Of a stretch of 64,000 nt of DNA, positions 17,661-25,237 are shown one piece after another. Source of the stretch: Halobacteriovorax marinus (GTDB taxonomy: Bacteria > Bdellovibrionota > Bacteriovoracia > Bacteriovoracales > Bacteriovoracaceae); NCBI GenBank assembly GCA_002163155.1, contig MAAO01000005.1:62001-126000 (forward strand). The letters run 5' to 3'. The translations under genes and the position numbers were made by a program. The notes beneath the pieces were generated by a model. The model worked only from the letters and a program-made list of their open reading frames with translations. It did not search any database and was not told where the DNA came from. Position 1 is the first letter of the stretch; each line of letters starts with the position of its first letter.

Positions 17661-18215
17661 TTATAACTTTAGATTAAGAGGAAGTTTTAACCCTTTGGTC
17701 AAGATCTCTTCAGTTTCAATTTCTCCATAACATTCTGTTCTTTCCAGAATGAATCTTCCAGATTCAATAAAAACGTCGCTACCATGTCGGTATTTATTAA
17801 AAGCAATAACCTCATAAATATCCAATTCAATTTCTCTGGCACGTAACTCATTTGTTAAGTAGAGAATTTTTTCAGGGGAAAAGCGATAACGGACAAAAGA
17901 TCGAAAGTTGTTGATGAGAACACCATATGACCTAGAATTAGCTCCATCTTCAATATATATATCCTGATAATGATATAACTTATCGGGGCCTTTATAGAGG
18001 ACAATAGAGTGGACTAAGAACTCTCCCTCATTTGAGTCTAAGAAGAACAAAGGATTTTCATTCAAATTTATAACTGAGTAGTTATCTTTACTATTTTCCA
18101 GAAAGTTATCATTGTACTTTACGGTGAAATAACAACCCTTGAGATCTTCCCATTCAAGAGCAGAAGCTCCTCCACTGGCCAGAAAAAGTGAAAGACATAA
18201 CAATAACGTTTTCAT
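17661..18215 (-). CDS. Exported hypothetical protein
   Basis: A 184-residue protein with a signal peptide (LLLCLSLFLASGGASA, cleavage before LEWEDLKGCYF). The mature domain is strand-rich with two cysteines (GCYF and TECYG), which may form a disulfide. The pattern suggests a small secreted beta domain. No family is recognised. It lies 30 bases above the coiled-coil gene, probably in the same operon. Confidence 0.7.
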   Translation of the reverse strand: MKTLLLCLSLFLASGGASALEWEDLKGCYFTVKYNDNFLENSKDNYSVINLNENPLFFLDSNEGEFLVHSIVLYKGPDKLYHYQDIYIEDGANSRSYGVLINNFRSFVRYRFSPEKILYLTNELRAREIELDIYEVIAFNKYRHGSDVFIESGRFILERTECYGEIETEEILTKGLKLPLNLKL

Positions 18216-18226
18216 AACTCCCCCGT

Positions 18227-18448
18227 TTATTCTAAAGAGTTCAATCTCCTTGAAACACTAATCTTTTCTTTAATGACATCTTCATTGTGATAGAGCTCGT
18301 CCTCTTCGCTTTCGAGAAGATGGTGTTTTTGAAGATTTTCCTTTGCTAAATTTAGCTCACTCGAAGATGCACTCAGCTCAACAGGTTTATCCGGAAAGCT
18401 GACCGGGGGATGATCTAAGGTGAATAGGATTTTAACATTTAAAGCCAT
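18227..18448 (-). CDS. Small acidic hypothetical protein
   Basis: A 73-residue soluble protein rich in Glu, Ser and Leu, without a signal peptide. It lies 11 bases above the exported protein gene, which supports a shared transcript. No motif is recognised. The call rests on spacing and codon use similar to its neighbours. Confidence 0.5.
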   Translation of the reverse strand: MALNVKILFTLDHPPVSFPDKPVELSASSSELNLAKENLQKHHLLESEEDELYHNEDVIKEKISVSRRLNSLE

Positions 18449-18458
18449 AGGTCATTAT

Positions 18459-18489
18459 ACACCCCTAGATTCAAAGAATCTAAAGGTGT
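18459..18489 (-). terminator. Imperfect hairpin after the C25 peptidase gene
   Basis: A stem of 7 bp, two mismatches, then 5 bp (ACACC to GGTGT outer, TAGATTC to GAATCTA inner) with a 3-base loop lies just downstream of the minus-strand peptidase gene. It lacks a strong U-tract, so termination is only a suggestion. Confidence 0.4.
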
Positions 18490-18516
18490 TGCCCAGTATC
18501 AAATGATTTTAGATAG

Positions 18517-20127
18517 TTACTTAAGTTTTGAGAGGTTTAAAAGCGGATCACCCTGAAGATGATACCAAACGAAGTTTTCCAGTGCACCTTCCCTATCATC
18601 ATAATTTTCAAGTAGATAGAGCTGTCCCTGCCAAATTACGTCAATTAAGCGCCTATTATTATTCTCACCTAGTGCTTTAGAAATACCAATTGCCATGACA
18701 GCTGGAGGGTCCCAACTAATGTCGACACTTCCGCCATAATAGGCCACGGCGCCATTAATCCCTGCAGAATCGCCACCTCGAATGAAAGTTTCTCCCATTC
18801 TACCTTCGTTACTATAACGACCATTTTGGCAGGCTACATCTATAACAATAGGTTTCACTGCACCTGCAGTTAAATCTTGTAAATGCTGAGTTGTGAATTC
18901 TTCACTATTAATTGAAGGCCATGAAAAACCTGAACCATGACCAATATAATTCAACCAAATACTTCCATCACTGATTTTACTAACAATATTCTCAGGTGTG
19001 GAGTTGTTGTTGTATTGAAGAAACTCAGAAGAAATCCAATTAAACTTATCCTTCATTGGAGCCTGCATACTTCTTACGTAATCCACATCAGAAGGAGCAC
19101 TTCCTTCATCAGATGCGATAGCAATCATACGACTTGCTCCCTTACTACTTTTCCATGAACGATCTTCAAATTCCAGAGTTTTCAAAATAACTTTTTCAAG
19201 TTCTTCGCTTGTATCCACAGATAATCTTCCATAAAGCACATCTGGAATCACATCATCTTCCCCATCCATTGTGTAATAATGCATATCGGTTGGAGTACTT
19301 CCATCAAAACGTGTTTCAACGTATTCAGTTGGAAAGATTTCTTCGTGTCCAATAATAAGGGCATAAGTGAACTTAGACGCCTTATACAAATTGTGAATAG
19401 AGTTTTTAATTTCTTCGAAGTCAGTCCCTAGTTTTTCAAGGGACATAAATTTTGCATCCAAACCTTCGGACCTTCTTCTGGCAAGTAATGGCGCTAGCGC
19501 CTCTTTAAACTTACTTGGGGCAAAGATATAATATCCTTTTCCTTTTGAACTCATAGTAAATTTTCTAATTTTAGATTTTGAGCGTATAATGACGGAACCA
19601 ATATCTACAAAACGAAGACCTGCTTTATTGTTATAAGCAAGAGGTGAAAACCTCACACGGGTAATAGGTGTTCCTCGAAACTTTCCTATATATTCAATAA
19701 ATACATGTTCTCTATTCTCAGCATTATAGGCTTCTTCACTAAAGTCCACATTGAATTTCCAAGGAATAACATCACAACGACAAGGCATTTCCTGCGCTGG
19801 AGAAGGTGCAACTCTATCAAGTTCAAATACCTTCTTGGCTGATAATTCTGCTTGAAAATCACTGGGATATCCTTTCAATAAAACTGATTTAAAAGGAAGA
19901 GAAGGAAGTCCAACCGTCTTAGTATTGCTCCATCCCGAAAGTTCAATATTACTAAAGACCATAGGCCCCTGGTTTTCACTTTCAGTGATAGAGAGAAGTT
20001 GCTTACCTATCGTCCAAGAGACCTCTAGAGCATCTCCAGTGGAGTTAAAGCTGTGTTTAACAAGATTTCCAGCAAAGAGGCTTTGCGAAAATATAAGCAT
20101 GATTAAGGGCCAAAACCATTTTGTCAT
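18517..20127 (-). CDS. Gingipain-like secreted cysteine peptidase (C25 family)
   Basis: A 536-residue protein with a signal peptide (residues 1-19, cleavage at LFA-GN). Residues about 25-190 form an Ig-like or propeptide-like beta domain. Residues about 195-530 match the C25 catalytic region: YIIGHEEI-like and DVLYGRL segments, then NYIGHGSG with the catalytic His at about 397, and VACQNGRY with the catalytic Cys at about 433. The His-then-Cys order about 35 residues apart is that of Arg/Lys gingipains. No type IX sorting domain is visible at the C-terminus, so it probably leaves the cell by another route or stays periplasmic. It could digest prey or envelope proteins; that is inferred. Confidence 0.82.
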   Translation of the reverse strand: MTKWFWPLIMLIFSQSLFAGNLVKHSFNSTGDALEVSWTIGKQLLSITESENQGPMVFSNIELSGWSNTKTVGLPSLPFKSVLLKGYPSDFQAELSAKKVFELDRVAPSPAQEMPCRCDVIPWKFNVDFSEEAYNAENREHVFIEYIGKFRGTPITRVRFSPLAYNNKAGLRFVDIGSVIIRSKSKIRKFTMSSKGKGYYIFAPSKFKEALAPLLARRRSEGLDAKFMSLEKLGTDFEEIKNSIHNLYKASKFTYALIIGHEEIFPTEYVETRFDGSTPTDMHYYTMDGEDDVIPDVLYGRLSVDTSEELEKVILKTLEFEDRSWKSSKGASRMIAIASDEGSAPSDVDYVRSMQAPMKDKFNWISSEFLQYNNNSTPENIVSKISDGSIWLNYIGHGSGFSWPSINSEEFTTQHLQDLTAGAVKPIVIDVACQNGRYSNEGRMGETFIRGGDSAGINGAVAYYGGSVDISWDPPAVMAIGISKALGENNNRRLIDVIWQGQLYLLENYDDREGALENFVWYHLQGDPLLNLSKLK

Positions 20128-20422
20128 TTTTTATATCCTTGTAGATAGAATTATTACTTCTTATCGACTGGCCATAAGGATTTGATGAAAAACATTAGGT
20201 TTGTGAAAATTTGTGGAAGAATATTCCCTATATGTGAAAGAACTGTATTGCGCAGCGCGACTATAAGGTCAAAATTCTAGAAAATATTACAGATTCTTAA
20301 ATATTTGCACTTTTTTAGTAAAACCTAACTGACATTATCAAGTTTTCCATGATAAATAGGCCTTACAAAAATAATTGATAACCATTTGATTTGTTTTAAA
20401 TAAAAAAACTAGGAGACTACAC
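20128..20422. other. 295-bp gene-free region between C25 peptidase and phn genes
   Basis: This AT-rich divergent spacer must hold promoters for both flanking genes. I see a short GCGC dyad at 20250-20258, a TTGCAC hexamer at 20305-20310 and a TTGATA hexamer at 20375-20380. None gives a convincing promoter with correct spacing and a sensible leader. No RNA gene or small ORF with a good ribosome binding site was found. Confidence 0.4.
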
Positions 20423-21334
20423 ATGTTCACGATGAAGAATTCAGCACTTCTTCTTGTTACACTTGCGACACTTTTCGTAGGATGCAAAAATGAAGACAAA
20501 CTAGGAACTGTAAACAATCCAGTAAAGCTCTACTTTACTCCGTCGGTTGATGCAGAAACGATCGCTACAAACTCTCAAGACTTCATCAAGTTTCTTGAAA
20601 AAGAGACCGGTCTAATTTTTAAAACAGGTATCCCTACAAATTACATTGCTGTTGTTGAGGCCTTTGGTTCAAAGAGAGCTGACATTGGTGTGATGAATTC
20701 TTTTGGATATATCCTAGCTCATAGTAAGTATGGAGCGACTGCAAAACTTAGAGTTCTTAGATACGGACATGACTACTACCAAGGTCAAATTATTGCACAC
20801 GTTGATAGTGGAATTAACTCTGTAAAAGATATTCAAGGAAAGAAATTTGCTTTCACTGATCCTTCGTCTACTTCAGGATATATGTTTCCTTTAAAAATAT
20901 TAAAAGATGCTAATGTTGAAGTTTCTAACCATACTTTTGGTATTAAGCACGACAACGTTGTAACAATGGTTTACCAAAAGCAAGTAGATGCTGGTGCAAC
21001 TTATTACTCAGCTCCTTCTAAATCTGGAAAAATCAGAGACGCAAGAGCAAGAGTAAAGACTCAGTTCCCAGATGTTGAAGACAAAGTAAAAATTATTACA
21101 ATTACGGAAAAAATTCCAAATGATCCGTTTGTTTTTAGAAAAGATCTAGACAAAGAAATTACATCTAAATTCATCGCTGCTGTTAAGAAATTTCTTTCAA
21201 CAGAAGCAGGTAAAAAGAACTTTAAAAATATCTACAGTGTTGAAGGTATCGTTGATACTACTGATGCAGATTATGATGGTCTAAGATCGATGATCAAATC
21301 TGTTGGAATTAACATTGAAGAAAACTTAAAATAA
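20423..21334 (+). CDS. phnD: PhnD-type phosphonate/phosphate ABC transporter substrate-binding lipoprotein
   Basis: A 303-residue protein with a signal peptide ending in LFVGC (lipidated Cys at about 21). It has the PhnD pattern: KLYFTPSVDAE at the first strand, YIAVVEAFGSKRADIGVMN, then KKFAFTDPSSTSGYMFP, the loops that hold a phosphonate or phosphate oxyanion. AGGAG lies 7 bases before the ATG at 20423. It opens a three-gene operon with phnC (18 bases on) and phnE. No C-P lyase genes are present, so the ligand may be phosphate, phosphite, phosphonate or another oxyanion. Confidence 0.9.
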   Translation: MFTMKNSALLLVTLATLFVGCKNEDKLGTVNNPVKLYFTPSVDAETIATNSQDFIKFLEKETGLIFKTGIPTNYIAVVEAFGSKRADIGVMNSFGYILAHSKYGATAKLRVLRYGHDYYQGQIIAHVDSGINSVKDIQGKKFAFTDPSSTSGYMFPLKILKDANVEVSNHTFGIKHDNVVTMVYQKQVDAGATYYSAPSKSGKIRDARARVKTQFPDVEDKVKIITITEKIPNDPFVFRKDLDKEITSKFIAAVKKFLSTEAGKKNFKNIYSVEGIVDTTDADYDGLRSMIKSVGINIEENLK

Positions 21335-21352
21335 CTAACGGAAGTCATTAGA

Positions 21353-22111
21353 ATGCTCAAAGTTACAGAACTACACAAGAAGTATCCAAATGGAACACAT
21401 GCCCTAAAGGGAGTTTCATTTGACGTTAAACAAGGTGAATTCTTAGTTGTTATTGGACTCTCTGGTTCAGGAAAGTCCACTCTGCTTAGATGTATTAATA
21501 GACTCCACGAACCAAGTCATGGAACTATTAACTTCGAAGGAAGTGATATTACAAATATCAAGGGACAACCTCTAAGAACACTTAGATCGAAAATTGGGAT
21601 GATTTTTCAACACTTCAACCTAATCCCTAGAAAGACAGTTATGACAAATGTTCTTGCTGGATCTCTTTCTAGAACAAGTATATTCAAGTCAATTCTTGGA
21701 ATGTTCTCAGATGAAGAACGAGAAAAAGCTAAGAGATTTATTAAGATCGTAGGTCTTGCTGGCAAAGAAAATCAAAGAGCTGATAACCTCTCAGGTGGAC
21801 AGCAACAAAGAGTTTCCATCGCTAGGGCCCTAATGCAAAACCCTAAAGTTCTTCTAGCAGATGAACCTGTTGCGTCTCTTGACCCAGCAACTTCTCACTC
21901 TGTTATGCAATACCTTAAAAAGGTTAATGAAGAACTTGGAGTTACTATAATTTGTAACCTCCACTTTTTATCGCTAGTAAGACAGTACGCCTCAAGAGTA
22001 ATTGCTCTTAAAGGTGGAAAGTTAATTTATGAGGGTCAACCTCTAGATATCGATGAAAATTGGTTTAAAACTATCTACGGTGAAGAAGCTGTAGAAGTGA
22101 CAATAGATTAA
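21353..22111 (+). CDS. phnC: PhnC-type phosphonate ABC transporter ATP-binding protein
   Basis: A 252-residue ABC ATPase with a Walker A motif (GLSGSGKST, about 34-42), a Q-loop (IFQHFNLI), signature LSGGQQQR and Walker B (VLLADEP) followed by ASLDP. It is of PhnC length and type (GxVPRK-like IPRKTVMTNVLAG after the Q-loop). The switch-region residue is His or Asn in CNLHFL, usual in PhnC. It energises import of the ligand bound by the upstream PhnD. Confidence 0.93.
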   Translation: MLKVTELHKKYPNGTHALKGVSFDVKQGEFLVVIGLSGSGKSTLLRCINRLHEPSHGTINFEGSDITNIKGQPLRTLRSKIGMIFQHFNLIPRKTVMTNVLAGSLSRTSIFKSILGMFSDEEREKAKRFIKIVGLAGKENQRADNLSGGQQQRVSIARALMQNPKVLLADEPVASLDPATSHSVMQYLKKVNEELGVTIICNLHFLSLVRQYASRVIALKGGKLIYEGQPLDIDENWFKTIYGEEAVEVTID

Positions 22112-22122
22112 GGTTGGATGCT

Positions 22123-23199
22123 ATGAATACTATGACACAAGATATATTACCTGGTGAAAATAAAGGTGCTGCTTTAAAGAAAGTTAAAGCTCACATAAAA
22201 GCCTACATTATTGATGTTCTACTTTGGTCTTATATCGTTCTGGCCGGTTGGAAAATCGTTTATGAAAAAGCTATTATTGGTGCAAGATACTCAAATTTTT
22301 CTTGGGATCAACCACTATTGTCCTTAGGACTTGGATTTGTCATTGCACTAGTTCTCTTTTTTACTAGAGTCTCTATTGGTAAAGCAGTGAATGGTCTATA
22401 TGAAAGAAATCCAGAGAAAACAGTTCTCTCTGAGCCTTTTACAATCCTAGGTTATGTAATCTTTGCTATTACATTTGTTTCAGGACTACTTATTTCTCAA
22501 GTGAGTATAAGAGAGTTCCTTTCTGAAAGTGGACTTCACGGTGCTAAGAGAATTTTTCTAGCTCTCTTTAACCCTAACTTCGCTATTATCCAAGATGCTC
22601 TTTTTGCTGGAGTAGAAACTATCTACATGGCCTTCATTGCCACTGCGGTAGCTCTTCCAGTTGCCTTTATTCTAGCTTTCTTTGCAGCTAGAAACTTAAT
22701 GAATGGCTCTAGATTAACAATGACAATTTATTCAGTTGTGAGATTTCTTCTAAATGTTTCAAGATCAATTGAGCCACTAGTTTGGGCAATTATCTTCTCA
22801 GTATGGGTAGGAATTGGACCATTCGCTGGAATGTTGGCCCTTTCACTTCACTCTGTTTCATCTCTTTCAAAGCTTTACTCAGAGCAAATTGAAAATATTT
22901 CTGACGGCCCAATTGAAGCGATGACAGCAACAGGAGCTCACCCTATTCAAATTATCTGGTACGGAGTTGTTCCACAAATAGTTCTGCCTTACCTATCATT
23001 TACAATTTATCGTTGGGACATCAATGTTCGTATGGCAACTGTAATTGGACTTGTTGGTGGTGGTGGTATTGGTACGCTACTTATGCAATACCAAGGTCTA
23101 GCAAAGTGGAATGAAGTTGGATTACTCGTTATTATTATTGCTGCTATTGTTTGGATTATGGATTACCTCTCATCAAAAATTAGAGAAGCAATTAAATAG
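22123..23199 (+). CDS. phnE: PhnE-type phosphonate ABC transporter permease
   Basis: About 358 residues with six or more membrane helices. The C-terminal half has the permease core: SRSIEPLVWAIIF, then the EAMTATGAHPIQIIWYGVVPQ loop that contacts the ATPase, then ATVIGLVGGGGIGTLL. The extended N-terminus with extra helices is longer than E. coli PhnE (259 residues) but seen in some relatives. A TTG at 22114 is in frame; I prefer the ATG at 22123, with AAGG about 9 bases upstream. Confidence 0.9.
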   Translation: MNTMTQDILPGENKGAALKKVKAHIKAYIIDVLLWSYIVLAGWKIVYEKAIIGARYSNFSWDQPLLSLGLGFVIALVLFFTRVSIGKAVNGLYERNPEKTVLSEPFTILGYVIFAITFVSGLLISQVSIREFLSESGLHGAKRIFLALFNPNFAIIQDALFAGVETIYMAFIATAVALPVAFILAFFAARNLMNGSRLTMTIYSVVRFLLNVSRSIEPLVWAIIFSVWVGIGPFAGMLALSLHSVSSLSKLYSEQIENISDGPIEAMTATGAHPIQIIWYGVVPQIVLPYLSFTIYRWDINVRMATVIGLVGGGGIGTLLMQYQGLAKWNEVGLLVIIIAAIVWIMDYLSSKIREAIK

Positions 23200-23207
23200 A
23201 AAATGTC

Positions 23208-23233
23208 AGGGTCCTTTAAGGGCCCTTTTTTTT
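23208..23233 (+). terminator. Rho-independent terminator of the phn operon
   Basis: A 7-bp stem (AGGGTCC with GGGCCCT, one G-U) and a 5-base loop are followed by an uninterrupted run of T. It lies 8 bases after the phnE stop. Confidence 0.88.
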
Positions 23234-23278
23234 GGCAAAGTTTCTAACTAAAGTTTTCTTTAGAACTATAAAATCTCT

Positions 23279-23307
23279 TTGACTTAAATAATTTCTATCT
23301 ATATCTT
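23279..23307 (+). promoter_or_regulatory. Sigma-70-type promoter of the small Cys-rich protein
   Basis: TTGACT at 23279-23284 and TATCTT at 23302-23307, separated by 17 bases, lie after the phn terminator. The predicted leader to the ATG at 23338 is short and contains TTGGAG as ribosome binding site. Confidence 0.6.
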
Positions 23308-23337
23308 GTTGTAAATTTTAATTATTGGAGAATACAC

Positions 23338-23649
23338 ATGAAGAAATTGCTTTTAATTGCTACTACATTACTTTTAACTTTCGCTACTACAGCTACTGAA
23401 AGAGACTTTTCTTTCTCTCAAGAAATTGATCACAGTGTTGAATCAATCTCTTTAGAAGAAGTACAAGTGTTAAAAGACAACAAGAGAAACAACTGTTACG
23501 CATACACTCAATGCTGGGGCGGAAGAAGAATTCAATGTCAGACTTACGGTCAAGGTTGTACTTTCTTTGTTCAACAAGCTCAGTATGTTGAATGTAACGG
23601 TTACAATTCTTACGGTCAGTGGGTTAATACTTACGCTTACTGCAACTAA
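23338..23649 (+). CDS. Small secreted six-cysteine protein
   Basis: A 103-residue protein with a signal peptide (LLLIATTLLLTFATTATE), then an acidic segment (about 20-50: ERDFSFSQEIDHSVESISLE and on), then a mature-looking domain of about 50 residues that begins near KDNKRNN and holds six cysteines plus many Tyr, Gln and Gly. The signal, acidic pro-part and Cys-rich tail resemble processed secreted peptides, such as toxins, bacteriocins or adhesive peptides. No family is recognised. It is monocistronic, with its own promoter and a hairpin (TTCAGGTAC with GTGCCTGAA) directly after the stop. Confidence 0.75.
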   Translation: MKKLLLIATTLLLTFATTATERDFSFSQEIDHSVESISLEEVQVLKDNKRNNCYAYTQCWGGRRIQCQTYGQGCTFFVQQAQYVECNGYNSYGQWVNTYAYCN

Positions 23650-23659
23650 GAAAATTTAT

Positions 23660-23686
23660 TCAGGTACTTTTAAGGAGTGCCTGAAT
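23660..23686 (+). terminator. Hairpin after the six-Cys gene
   Basis: A 9-bp stem (TTCAGGTAC with GTGCCTGAA, one G-U) and a 9-base loop lie 10 bases after the stop codon. There is no U-run, so it may be a weak terminator or an RNA-stabilising end. Confidence 0.4.
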
Positions 23687-23696
23687 TACACACAGC

Positions 23697-23724
23697 TTGA
23701 CATTTTTTCAAGTTTTAGTATATT
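23697..23724 (+). promoter_or_regulatory. Near-consensus sigma-70 promoter
   Basis: TTGACA at 23697-23702 and TATATT at 23719-23724 with a 16-base spacer. It is one of the strongest promoter matches noticed in the window and points at the 16-codon ORF at 23757. Confidence 0.7.
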
Positions 23725-23756
23725 AAACAAAACAACTCAAAATATAGGAGGTCCTT

Positions 23757-23807
23757 ATGATTGATTCAAAAAGAAATATGACAGATACTCCTTTTGCAAT
23801 TCTTTAA
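23757..23807 (+). CDS. 16-codon small ORF with strong expression signals
   Basis: The ORF encodes MIDSKRNMTDTPFAIL and then a TAA. It has a perfect AGGAGG (23746-23751) 5 bases before the ATG and a near-consensus promoter with a predicted leader of about 26 bases. It has no signal peptide and no recognisable homology. It could be a leader peptide for rsgA (ATG at 23930), a short regulatory or signalling peptide, or a small RNA whose translation matters. Only the quality of the initiation signals argues that it is translated. Confidence 0.45.
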   Translation: MIDSKRNMTDTPFAIL

Positions 23808-23899
23808 TTCCAAAAGCTCTATCACGTCAAAAAAATTAAAAACAAAATTTAACTTTAATCCCTAAAGAAGCACTACTGCGTTCTATAGCGAGATTATTC

Positions 23900-23919
23900 A
23901 AATACCTATTTAGGTATTT
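23900..23919 (+). promoter_or_regulatory. Inverted repeat adjoining the rsgA ribosome binding site
   Basis: AAATACCTA and TAGGTATTT form a 9-bp perfect dyad with a 2-base centre. It ends right at the AAGGAA that precedes the rsgA ATG. It could be a repressor operator or an RNA hairpin beside the ribosome binding site. Confidence 0.4.
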
Positions 23920-23929
23920 AAGGAAATGA

Positions 23930-24982
23930 ATGAACAAACATTTTACTGCGGCCCTGTGCCCATTTTTTAAAGAACAATTAACAGATAACAATTTAACTGT
24001 GGCGCTGGTCGCCCAAGTACACAAAGATTCCTATATTTTAATAACAGCAGATGATGAAGTGAGAGCAAGAATCCCGGGAAAGTTCTATGAACAAGGTAAC
24101 ATTCCAGCTGTAGGAGATAGAGTCTTAATTAAAGAGAATCCAAATGCAAGTTTTGTCATGATTGAAAAGATTCTTGAACGAAGAAATACTTTTGGAAGAA
24201 AAGAAGCAGGAGGAGTTAATGAACAAGTCTTAGGCGTAAATATTGACTTGGCATTTATAGTATTTTCTTTAAATGGAAATCTAAATGTCAGGCGACTAGA
24301 GAGATACTTGGCCCAAGTAAGAGATAATAACATTAAACCAGTTATCATTTTAACCAAGTCAGATCTAGTTGATCAACAAACTGTAGAACAGGTTTTAGAA
24401 GAATACCAAGTCATCTTAAACTCTCATGAAGTCATAGCACTTAGTGCCAGTCAAGATGAGGGATTAGAACAGTTGGAGAAGTACTTAACTCCTGGAATCA
24501 CAGCAATATTGATTGGCTCATCAGGCGTTGGAAAATCGACATTAGTAAATCACCTCTTAGGTTCTGATGTTCAAAAGATTCAAGAAATCAGGGACGACGA
24601 TGATAAGGGTCGCCACACAACAGTTACTAGATCACTGCATTTCTTGGATAATGGAAGTATTCTACTGGATACACCAGGGATGAGAGGTTTTGCACTCTGG
24701 CTCTCGAGTGAGGGACTAGATCAATCTTTTAGTGATGTTCTTAGCTTGATGAAGCAGTGTAGATTTCATAATTGTAGCCACAAGGACGATCTTGGTTGTG
24801 CAGTTAACAAGGCCTTAGACACAGGAGAATTAGAAAGTGATCGCTATAATAGTTACTTGAAGCTCAAAAATATGGAGAGAATTCAAAAAGTGAGAAGGGA
24901 TCAAGGACTTTTAAAATTGGAACGAAAGAAGTGGGCCAAGATTTCCAGAGATGCTAAAGTCAGAATGAGTCACAAGAGATAA
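23930..24982 (+). CDS. rsgA: Ribosome biogenesis GTPase RsgA
   Basis: A 350-residue circularly permuted GTPase. An N-terminal OB-fold is followed by the G4 motif (TKSD, about 143) before G1 (GSSGVGKST, about 200-208), G2 (GRHTTVTR) and G3 (DTPGMRGF), the order unique to RsgA/YjeQ. The C-terminus has the zinc-finger residues CRFHNCSHKDDLGC. RsgA helps late maturation of the 30S subunit. Its GTPase activity is stimulated by the subunit. AAGGAA lies 7 bases before the ATG at 23930. Confidence 0.95.
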   Translation: MNKHFTAALCPFFKEQLTDNNLTVALVAQVHKDSYILITADDEVRARIPGKFYEQGNIPAVGDRVLIKENPNASFVMIEKILERRNTFGRKEAGGVNEQVLGVNIDLAFIVFSLNGNLNVRRLERYLAQVRDNNIKPVIILTKSDLVDQQTVEQVLEEYQVILNSHEVIALSASQDEGLEQLEKYLTPGITAILIGSSGVGKSTLVNHLLGSDVQKIQEIRDDDDKGRHTTVTRSLHFLDNGSILLDTPGMRGFALWLSSEGLDQSFSDVLSLMKQCRFHNCSHKDDLGCAVNKALDTGELESDRYNSYLKLKNMERIQKVRRDQGLLKLERKKWAKISRDAKVRMSHKR

Positions 24983-24983
24983 A

Positions 24984-25014
24984 GTAGAGGGCCTATGCCC
25001 TTTACCTTATTTCA
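24984..25014 (+). terminator. Terminator-like hairpin after rsgA
   Basis: A 9-bp stem (GTAGAGGGC with GCCCTTTAC, one G-U) with a CTAT loop and a modest T-rich tail, directly after the rsgA stop. Confidence 0.6.
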
Positions 25015-25124
25015 ACAACATAGAACTAGTAGCACTTAAGCACCTAACGCAGTATCCCAATGACACCAGTTCAAAGTGATACTATTTAGCAAACGTAATT
25101 ACCACGAGTTAGGAGCATAATCTT

Positions 25125-25140
25125 TGGCACGACACTTGTA
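25125..25140 (+). promoter_or_regulatory. Possible sigma-54-like promoter
   Basis: TGGCAC at 25125-25130 followed by 5 bases and TTGTA resembles the -24/-12 pattern TGGCAC-N5-TTGCW, with one departure (TTGT for TTGC). It is placed about 20 bp before the structured leader of the gene at 25238. This is suggestive only. Confidence 0.3.
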
Positions 25141-25158
25141 ATAGATAAGACAAAGAAA

Positions 25159-25237
25159 GTCATAAGGATATGACGATTGTAGCGAAAAAGGATGTTCGCA
25201 GGAAAACCTCAATGAGTGAGGACCTAAGGAGTTCGCT
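25159..25237 (+). promoter_or_regulatory. Structured 5' leader with repeated GGA hairpins (candidate CsrA/RsmA target)
   Basis: Three small hairpins lie in a row: GTCAT/ATGAC with loop AAGGAT (25159-25174), GCGAA/TTCGC with GGA in its loop (25182-25199), and CCTCA/TGAGG (25207-25221). GGA occurs five times (25166, 25190, 25201, 25220, 25228); two are in loops as AAGGAT and the last is the ribosome binding site. AGCGAA (25181) can also pair with TTCGCT just before the ATG, giving an alternative fold that would cover the ribosome binding site. CsrA-type proteins bind A(N)GGA in hairpin loops. This is inference from sequence. Confidence 0.5.

Noticed and set aside
20329..20335. CTGACAT as a half PhoB box before phnD
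   Set aside because: Only one half-site with a mismatch is present, and the expected 11-bp repeat is missing.
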